A stretch of 64,000 nucleotides of DNA from NCBI GenBank assembly GCA_001599355.1, contig BCGQ01000006.1:310001-374000 (forward strand). Direction: 5' to 3'. The position numbers and the translations under genes were made by a program. Positions 57,608-64,000 of this stretch are shown in pieces. Each line of letters starts with the position of its first letter. The first letter of the stretch is position 1. The notes under the pieces are model-generated. The model made no database searches. It was not told where the DNA came from and saw only the letters and a program-made list of their open reading frames with translations. The stretch comes from Nakazawaea peltata. Its lineage: Eukaryota; Ascomycota; Pichiomycetes; Alaninales; Pachysolenaceae.

Positions 57608-59533
57608 TTAACCAAGTAAATTTGCAATGGACATTCTACGTTTATCATTGCCATCATCCTTTTTAGATTCTGGTTGCTTTTTCGGATCGTATTGCCCTTC
57701 TCCCATCATCTGATCAGGAGCTGGCCCTTGTAACTGTTGTAAAGGGTGGGTCAGTTGTAATGACAGAGGATCTTCCGACCTGTGAGTCGATCCCGTCTCT
57801 GTAGACGCATCGTCCTTGATTTTGGAAGTCAATTTCGATAAGGAAAATTCTCTTTTGAACATATTCGGAGTCGTAGTACCAGAAGATGACAGTGTGTGAC
57901 TCGCCTGCGGGGACTGTGCATCAGTCTGATGGAGACTACTATTTGTCACTGTAAGAGAAAGTGGGGGTAATCTTTCGGAATGGATGGAATTTTGTCTCGA
58001 ATTGGATAATGCCACGGGTGACAACGGTGGAAGATTGATATTGGACAGTGAAGAGATGGAGAGACGAGATGGAGCCTGTAAATGATGTAATTGAGATTGT
58101 TGCAGAGCGAACGACGGCGAAAGATGCATGTTATGAGATGAGACATTGTTCTTGCGGTACACCAGATGGATATCACCGAAGGCCGATGATCTTCTCGATT
58201 GAGATTCTGTGTCTGATGAATTATAAGAGATGATCCCGGTGAATTCATGACTCAAAGAAGAATTTCTGGAAGAAATCGAAGGAGGGTGTGATAATGGAGA
58301 TGACGTGCCTCCAGCCCCAGAAGATCCAGTCAAACTTATCATCAGAGCCGAATGACGCCTGGAAATTGGCTCATCGATAAGCTTTCTCTGCTTTCTAGGG
58401 AATCCTCCATGGAATGAATGATCTTGTGATACTTGATAAATCCCTCCACTATTGGAATGTTGTAAAGGTGGAGCTGACATTTGCTGTGGATATTTGAAAT
58501 CAAAAGATTGAGATCTCTGTTGGGGTACACTATGAACAGTTGGGTGCTGGTGTGATGTCTGAGAAGACAGAGATTCAGAAGCTCCCTCATTATGGAAAAT
58601 GCCGGTATTGAAAGAGATCTTCGAATCTTGTGATTGTGCTTCCTCTGGTTTGGGTTGATCTGATTGAGATTCCGATGGTTGTGGAGTCAGAGGATCAGAT
58701 CTCTTAGATGCTGCCGAGTCAGATGATTTCACAGTTGTCAACATAGAACCATCGGTCAGCTGAGCAGAAGCTCTGCGTCTACGGTTAGCTCCTCCATTCC
58801 ACCAATTTTTTACAGCATTATCACTACGTCCATTAAGATGTCTAGCAATCTCAGCCCATTTCTTACCACATGTAGCCACCAATTGCTCTATTAACTCACC
58901 TTCTTCTGGAGTAATTGGAGATCTATTCAAAGAAGGCTTCAAATTCTGATGATATCTTTCTCTACATTGTTTAGGAGTCCTAGTACCCAACAGCTGTGAT
59001 ATACGTACCCAATTGGAAGCACCGAACTGATTTATCAATTCAAGTAACTTATTGTCCTCATCAGGAGACCATGGACCTCTTCTATGAGTCGGCTTCTTTG
59101 CACCATCCATTCCAATATCTTGAGATTGTGGATGGATCAGAGACCGTACAGACATAGAATTGGGCACCTCGGCCTGATGATGATCTATATGATATGCGTG
59201 TGGTGGTGGTGGTTGATGAACATACCCTGGTGGTGGTAGAGGATGCTGCTGAACTGGATGATGCGGCAGTTGATTTAGAAGCACCTGTGGTTGTTTCATA
59301 TATTGCTCATTAGGATGTATAAAAGGATGACCTGGCTGTAATTGACTCAGTGACGGAAGCAATTGACCATTTGCAGGAGCTCCAGCCATCCCATTATTAG
59401 GATAAGTACGATACTGGTGGCTTGAAAGGGGCATTGACATATTCTGTGGAAGTTGTCTTTGCGATGATGACCTTGCTGCGTCATGTTCTTGCTGCTGTGC
59501 CTCAAATGTATTCCTATCGTTATAATGATTCAT
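57608..59533 (-). CDS. R2R3 MYB transcription factor, FlbD-like
   Basis: 641 residues. Two adjacent MYB repeats occupy residues 151-201 (RRGPWSPDEDNKLLELINQF, NWVRISQ, GTRTPKQCRERYHQNLKPSL) and 203-252 (ITPEEGELIEQLVATCGKKW, AEIARHLNGRSDNAVKNWWN). This pattern is very close to Aspergillus FlbD, a developmental regulator, and to related yeast MYB proteins. The Trp spacing is intact (first Trp of R3 replaced by Ile, as is common). The flanks are Gln/His/Pro/Ser-rich and disordered, likely activation or interaction regions. The promoter is long (1.57 kb), consistent with a regulated factor. S. cerevisiae lacks a clear one-to-one orthologue as far as I recall, so no symbol is given. Confidence 0.82.
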   Translation of the reverse strand: MNHYNDRNTFEAQQQEHDAARSSSQRQLPQNMSMPLSSHQYRTYPNNGMAGAPANGQLLPSLSQLQPGHPFIHPNEQYMKQPQVLLNQLPHHPVQQHPLPPPGYVHQPPPPHAYHIDHHQAEVPNSMSVRSLIHPQSQDIGMDGAKKPTHRRGPWSPDEDNKLLELINQFGASNWVRISQLLGTRTPKQCRERYHQNLKPSLNRSPITPEEGELIEQLVATCGKKWAEIARHLNGRSDNAVKNWWNGGANRRRRASAQLTDGSMLTTVKSSDSAASKRSDPLTPQPSESQSDQPKPEEAQSQDSKISFNTGIFHNEGASESLSSQTSHQHPTVHSVPQQRSQSFDFKYPQQMSAPPLQHSNSGGIYQVSQDHSFHGGFPRKQRKLIDEPISRRHSALMISLTGSSGAGGTSSPLSHPPSISSRNSSLSHEFTGIISYNSSDTESQSRRSSAFGDIHLVYRKNNVSSHNMHLSPSFALQQSQLHHLQAPSRLSISSLSNINLPPLSPVALSNSRQNSIHSERLPPLSLTVTNSSLHQTDAQSPQASHTLSSSGTTTPNMFKREFSLSKLTSKIKDDASTETGSTHRSEDPLSLQLTHPLQQLQGPAPDQMMGEGQYDPKKQPESKKDDGNDKRRMSIANLLG

Positions 59534-61102
59534 TGTCTATGCGTGTAATTGTACTGTAAAACATATATGGGGACATTAAAAGAATCAAATCGTTAATGGT
59601 GGAAAGCAAGGGAATAAAAGCCGGCGGCGACTAGTTAAAATGATGAAAATATGCAAATAAGGGAAAAGAAGTGAAAAACAGCGATTGGTAATACTTCTTG
59701 AGTGATGACACCTAGTCTGATCTTCAGGTCGTGGCAGTGCTAATGGGAAACCCCCTTTTCAAATGCCAATGGTAACAACGGCAGGAGTTAAGGTTGCGGC
59801 TAGTGTCACGATTTTAAGTTGAGTCACAAGTAATAAATATGGAGCAGAGAAAAAGTCCTGCGGGCGGTCGTTGTCGGTTAGAAAGGGAAGTTGCAGATAT
59901 TGACTCCGATTCACCGATATATATATATATAATGTCAATATATATAATCTTTAAATAATCAAAGGATATAACCACCAGAAAAATGTCCCTGAATATATAT
60001 ACAACAGCGAGTGTCGCCTATGATTGCAGTTGGAATCTACCTAATTCAGAAAATTTTTCTCCCTTACTTCACCCATACCGATTTCGCTTCATGCTACAGA
60101 GTTTTTTTAAATGTACGAGAGAGTATCAAAATTCATATTTCATGCGTAAGCCCACTAAAACAATTACATATTTATCAGGAAATAGAAAATATGTTTCCGA
60201 AAATGCATACATATTTTTGCAAGAAAAAACAAAATAAGGTTTTTCAAGAGAAATCCGAGCAACAGTTCACCTGAGAGAGAAGAAGGGGGAGCATCTTGCT
60301 TCCAAGATATGTTTATACAGCCAAGAGCCATAGTCAACTGTCAATGCAGTTTCGTGATCATTATCTGTACACTCGTGAACCTCGTCAGTTTGACTTCTCC
60401 TTCTGAAGGCCCCAACATATTCAATCGATTTTCAGTAAACAAATTCCCAAAAAATACAACATCCATGTCTTATTTTTGGAGCGCATTTCATCTTTCTATC
60501 TTAAAGTTTACTTAGTTGATCAGATCCTTAAACGTCTTGCCCCCTTCTTTTGTGTCTATCAGCTATTGTGGTTGCAATCGTATTACTTGAAATTAGACTG
60601 ATCTTGCTGCAAGAAGAATTTCATACACCCTTTATTTATAATTCTACACTCCCTAGCTCTTAACTCCTTCGTAATCGCTAATCCCCTTAATTTCATCAAC
60701 CTTAATGCTTACAAACAATAGAGATAGAAGCACCTTGAGCAAAACAACAACCCGAAAAGACAAACCTTTATTCTCTTATTCAGTATATCACATGTAAGAG
60801 GGCTCACCGCACAATCTTGCATGCTTCAACAGCTCACCTCACTTATTGTACGTGCATCTGATTCGTGACAATGTTTCACTTTTTACACTCCCTTTCTCCT
60901 TGTTAGTAATATTTAACGAGCAACGAGCCGACGGTCCACTTTTACAGCCGACTTATTTTTTTTTTCTATTACTGCACAGAAAAGAGTCTGTCCGGGCCTA
61001 TGAGCCTGGCGCGATCCTACGCGGTGCACTCTAAAGGAGACTACTACGCATTTACCACTATGCTTGTATAAAAAAATATGTGCATTAAAAGATATGTGTG
61101 AT
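59534..61102. other. Long promoter region of the MYB gene
   Basis: 1.57 kb between the MYB start and the IMH1 stop, both genes on the minus strand. It contains an (AT)n microsatellite at 59916-59932 and AT-rich sequence throughout. Open frames of 62-87 codons show no motifs. No RNA gene recognised. Such a length suggests complex regulation or a long 5' leader. Confidence 0.5.
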
Positions 61103-63883
61103 CTAATTCAAATTGCTTGTCAAGACGTTGACTTCGTTGCTATCAAGTTGTAACAACATTGTTATCACTGGTAACAAACTACTTCTCTGTGCCTTGTTCT
61201 GCAAATATCCCATCAAGACATTTTTGATGTACGAGATCCTTTCGGAATCGGACGACCCATTTTCTGCAGGGGCAGGTTGCACTGCTGGAGTCTCAGTGAC
61301 AGAAGACGCAGAACTAAGTCTTCTTTGTAAATCCACAGAATCAGACCTAGTCCGTTTCAACTCCTGCTGCTGCATTCTATAACTTTTATTTAATTTCTCC
61401 AATTTCAAAGACAAATCCTCGTTTAATTTCTTCAAAATGCCATTCATTCTATCCGATTCTTTGGATTTTGCCAATTGTAACTCGAGTTGGTTTTGTAATG
61501 TCGAGAGTTTGGCATTTAAGAGTTGCTCTCTTTGTTCCAGTGCTTTATTACTTGTCGAGGTCGAGTTCAGTTCGTTTACTTGTGCAGAACCACCAGAATG
61601 ATCCTGGGATGTTTCAAAGCTTCTTAACTTGGTACGCAACTCCGCAATCTCTTGTTTGTTTTTCTTGCTGATCCTGTTGACCTCAATGTTCAATTTATCA
61701 ATCTCATCGTCCTTCTTAATCAACTTCGACTCATAATCTCTGTGTAACGACTTCTTTTGTTCCTCCAAATCAACCATCATCTTCCTTATAGTCGACAGTT
61801 CTCTAGTACGTTCTTGCAACATCACTCTGCATTCATTCAACTCCTCTTGCAAAGTCTCATAAGCTGTGTTGAGTTCATGAAGACGCATACCTAACTCCTC
61901 CTTCACTTTCTTCAAAGCCACTACCTGTTCACTATTGTTGCTCTTACTGTTCGCCAGATCAGCAACCTTATCGTGCAACTCATCACGGCTCTTGATTAAC
62001 AGCGAATTCTCGGCATTCAATTTACCTAATTTTACATTCAAAGATCTGGTTTCTTCCTTCAATCTTTCGGTTTCTGTCATCAACTTGTTCGATTGTTCAC
62101 TGCTTTGACTTAACTGTTGTTTCAAGTTTCCTGTCATCACCTTCAAATCTACAATCTTATCATTCAACTTATTCTTCTCCTCTTCCAAATACCCAATTCT
62201 TGAATCTTTCTCTTGGATCATCTTCTCCTTCATTTCTACGGATTTCTTCAAGTTATTCACCTCTAATTTCAAGTCGATGTCCAGGTCTTTGCTGGCTTCC
62301 AATTCTTTTATCTTCGTTTGAGTCAGTTCCTTCTCCTTCTTAAGCACCTCATTCTCAGATTGCAGTTTCAGCGAAGTTTCCTTTAATTCGCAGATCTGGT
62401 CCCTCAAAGCCTTGATCTGCTTCTCATATTGAGTAATTAACTCTGTATGTTGAAGATGTAACGTTCTTTCACCTTGCGACTCACTCAGTTTCAAGTCAAC
62501 TAATTCATTACCGACATTGGTCAAACTTTCCTTCAAAGTCTCGATCTCCTCTTTAGCCAATCTGAGTTCTTTATTCAAGTTAGAGATTGTCTCTTTGTGT
62601 TCTTTAATTTCGGCCAAATTCAGTTCAATTGTAGAGTCTTTAGATGCTAATTGTTCCTCGAAATCTTTCTTCTCGGACTCGTCATCCACTTCAGTACCGG
62701 ACAACATTTCAGTATCTCTGACAGCAGGAGTATCTTCTTCTTCTGGATCCTTCAGAGCTGCCTTCTTCAGTTTCTTCTTTTGCTTCTTCTTTGCATTCTT
62801 CGATAATGGCAGAGAAACAGGTTCAGGTGTAGAGCTTGCAATAGCCTGAGCTTTACTTAACTCTTCTTCTTTCAGAGCCAATTCTGAAACCTTCAATGCT
62901 ATCTCTTTATCCTTAGCTTCAATGGTCTCTTTATACTCTTTGATTAGATCATCTTTAGAAGCCAATTCCTTAGCATGTTCTTCATTATGTGGTTCCAGTG
63001 GAACTTCTTTCTCCTCCAGCTTTAACTCCAGCTTCAATTCCTCAATAATCTTCTCGTTCTCCAGCTTCAACTCCTCAGTAATCTTCTCCTTCTCCAACTT
63101 TGACTCCTCAATAATCTTCTCCTTCTCCAGCTTTATCTCCTCCAATTTCTCCTCCAATTCCTTGATCTTTGGCTCATTTTTCTGTAAATTCTTGATCATC
63201 ACCTGAAACTTAGAAATATCCTGCTCATGTTTCTCCCTTGTGATCCTCATCTCAGCAGCATTCTTCTTCAATTCCTCATTCACCAACGTGTTCTTATCCT
63301 GTAAATCCTTAATATACTGAAACAAAATCTCGCTCTCCGATATCTTAGAACAAGGAGTGTGCTCTTGCAATAAACTCTCGAAACTCTCGATCAAAGAGTT
63401 CTTCGATTTCTCAGTCTTATAAGCGTCCAATAACACGGGATATTTTTCCTCATATTTGGCGAATTTCTTCATCTTGGACCTCAATTCCGGAGATAATTGA
63501 GAAATGTCAATCCCACTAACAATCAATGGCTTCGGTGAAGGCGATGGAGCGCTTGATGTGGGCACGGATGGATCCGTCGGCAGTGGTGTAGACGCCGTAC
63601 TGGACTGATCAACCGGTTCATCTTCCGGCTGTGTCATTGAATCGGGTTCAGGTGTCTTGGTATGAATCAACCTATCATTTGAATCGATCTCCCTCATGAT
63701 TTTAGTCTCCAATTGTGATTTGCCTTCCTCGGTCTTCGCCGCGTTGGCGTTAGCGAAAGTGTTGGCGTTAGTGGCCAATTGTTGGGCCTGAGTCAGCGCC
63801 ATCTTGAAGAATGACGCCGCCTTCTTATTGAAATCATTCTCTCCGGGTCCTTTCGCCCCTTCATTATTGAATTTAGAGAACAT
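61103..63883 (-). CDS. IMH1: Golgi coiled-coil tether Imh1 (GRIP domain)
   Basis: Golgin recruited to the late Golgi by Arl1 and acting in endosome-to-Golgi vesicle tethering. 926 residues (911 in S. cerevisiae). The N-terminal 150 residues are disordered. Residues about 150-850 are an almost continuous coiled coil, including a Lys/Glu-rich run of near-identical 9- to 12-residue units (LKLEKEKI, LKLENEKI; plus strand 63000-63160). The C-terminal GRIP domain is about 880-920: ERISYIKNVLMGYLQ with the conserved Tyr, then LLPVITMLLQLDSNEV. A KKQKKKLKKA basic patch lies near residue 365. ATG at 63883. The region beyond to 64000 is its upstream sequence. Confidence 0.88.
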   Translation of the reverse strand: MFSKFNNEGAKGPGENDFNKKAASFFKMALTQAQQLATNANTFANANAAKTEEGKSQLETKIMREIDSNDRLIHTKTPEPDSMTQPEDEPVDQSSTASTPLPTDPSVPTSSAPSPSPKPLIVSGIDISQLSPELRSKMKKFAKYEEKYPVLLDAYKTEKSKNSLIESFESLLQEHTPCSKISESEILFQYIKDLQDKNTLVNEELKKNAAEMRITREKHEQDISKFQVMIKNLQKNEPKIKELEEKLEEIKLEKEKIIEESKLEKEKITEELKLENEKIIEELKLELKLEEKEVPLEPHNEEHAKELASKDDLIKEYKETIEAKDKEIALKVSELALKEEELSKAQAIASSTPEPVSLPLSKNAKKKQKKKLKKAALKDPEEEDTPAVRDTEMLSGTEVDDESEKKDFEEQLASKDSTIELNLAEIKEHKETISNLNKELRLAKEEIETLKESLTNVGNELVDLKLSESQGERTLHLQHTELITQYEKQIKALRDQICELKETSLKLQSENEVLKKEKELTQTKIKELEASKDLDIDLKLEVNNLKKSVEMKEKMIQEKDSRIGYLEEEKNKLNDKIVDLKVMTGNLKQQLSQSSEQSNKLMTETERLKEETRSLNVKLGKLNAENSLLIKSRDELHDKVADLANSKSNNSEQVVALKKVKEELGMRLHELNTAYETLQEELNECRVMLQERTRELSTIRKMMVDLEEQKKSLHRDYESKLIKKDDEIDKLNIEVNRISKKNKQEIAELRTKLRSFETSQDHSGGSAQVNELNSTSTSNKALEQREQLLNAKLSTLQNQLELQLAKSKESDRMNGILKKLNEDLSLKLEKLNKSYRMQQQELKRTRSDSVDLQRRLSSASSVTETPAVQPAPAENGSSDSERISYIKNVLMGYLQNKAQRSSLLPVITMLLQLDSNEVNVLTSNLN

Positions 63884-64000
63884 TTTCCACCCCTTCTACT
63901 CAGATCAACCACTTTACCGCCCAAACTCTCCGCCTGGTTTTAACTCTACGTTTTCTACCAAAACGAGGTTGATTTTTTCTCATCTTTTCGTATTATGCTC

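Noticed and set aside
59983-60515. Several 68-87-codon open frames upstream of the MYB gene
   Set aside because: Overlapping one another in different frames, no motifs, AT-rich chance composition.
1-64000. Transposons, virus-derived elements, CRISPR, rRNA, or horizontally acquired islands
   Set aside because: Nothing resembling integrase, reverse transcriptase, transposase ends, capsid genes or repeat-spacer arrays was seen; every large gene has a plausible yeast orthologue or family.

Overview
The window is nuclear DNA of a budding yeast (Saccharomycotina). It is gene-dense, with mostly intronless genes, TACTAAC branch points, orthologues of well-known yeast genes (PRC1, EFL1, FET3, VAC8, RAP1, EDC3, PNC1, ENP2, IMH1) and one tRNA-Val(AAC). 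The most telling property is the genetic code. CTG codons fall repeatedly where the conserved families carry alanine: at least eight in VAC8, six in EFL1, and others in FAA1, IES2 and CLD1. I therefore infer that CUG is read as alanine (translation table 26), which places the organism in the Pachysolen/Nakazawaea/Peterozyma group. Wherever I discuss a CTG codon, alanine should be substituted for the leucine of a standard translation.

Layout. 1-10 kb: PRC1 (truncated by the window edge), CHS7, EFL1, COA6, FAA1, a small MRX7-like gene. 10-21 kb: OST4, a cullin, SHG1, VPS17, a HAD phosphatase with a 13-nt microexon, APM3, FET3. 21-34 kb: CLD1, VID27, RRG9, a PEX17-like membrane protein, MFG1, IES2, a WRKY-GCM1-type factor. 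34-44 kb: RAP1 (with an intron), GYP7, PPN2, a helical-repeat protein with a Virilizer-like C-terminal motif, tRNA-Val, PNC1. 44-64 kb: ENP2, LSB3, a DUF1776 protein, PTR3, EDC3 (with an intron), VAC8, an R2R3 MYB factor, IMH1. Convergent pairs are extremely tight (12, 1, 0 or -4 bp). The exception is VAC8/MYB, separated by 1.33 kb in which I recognise no gene.

The genes are ordinary chromosomal housekeeping genes and do not form one pathway. Shared themes are vacuole/endosome function (PRC1, VPS17, APM3, GYP7, PPN2, VAC8, VID27), ribosome biogenesis (EFL1, ENP2), mitochondria (COA6, RRG9, CLD1), nutrient sensing and iron (PTR3, FET3) and chromatin/transcription (SHG1, IES2, RAP1, MFG1, MYB). 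I see no transposon, virus-derived element, CRISPR array or rRNA.

Starts were moved to the first plausible ATG where the longest open frame began at GTG or TTG. Assignments rest on recalled family knowledge and motifs; no database search was possible.
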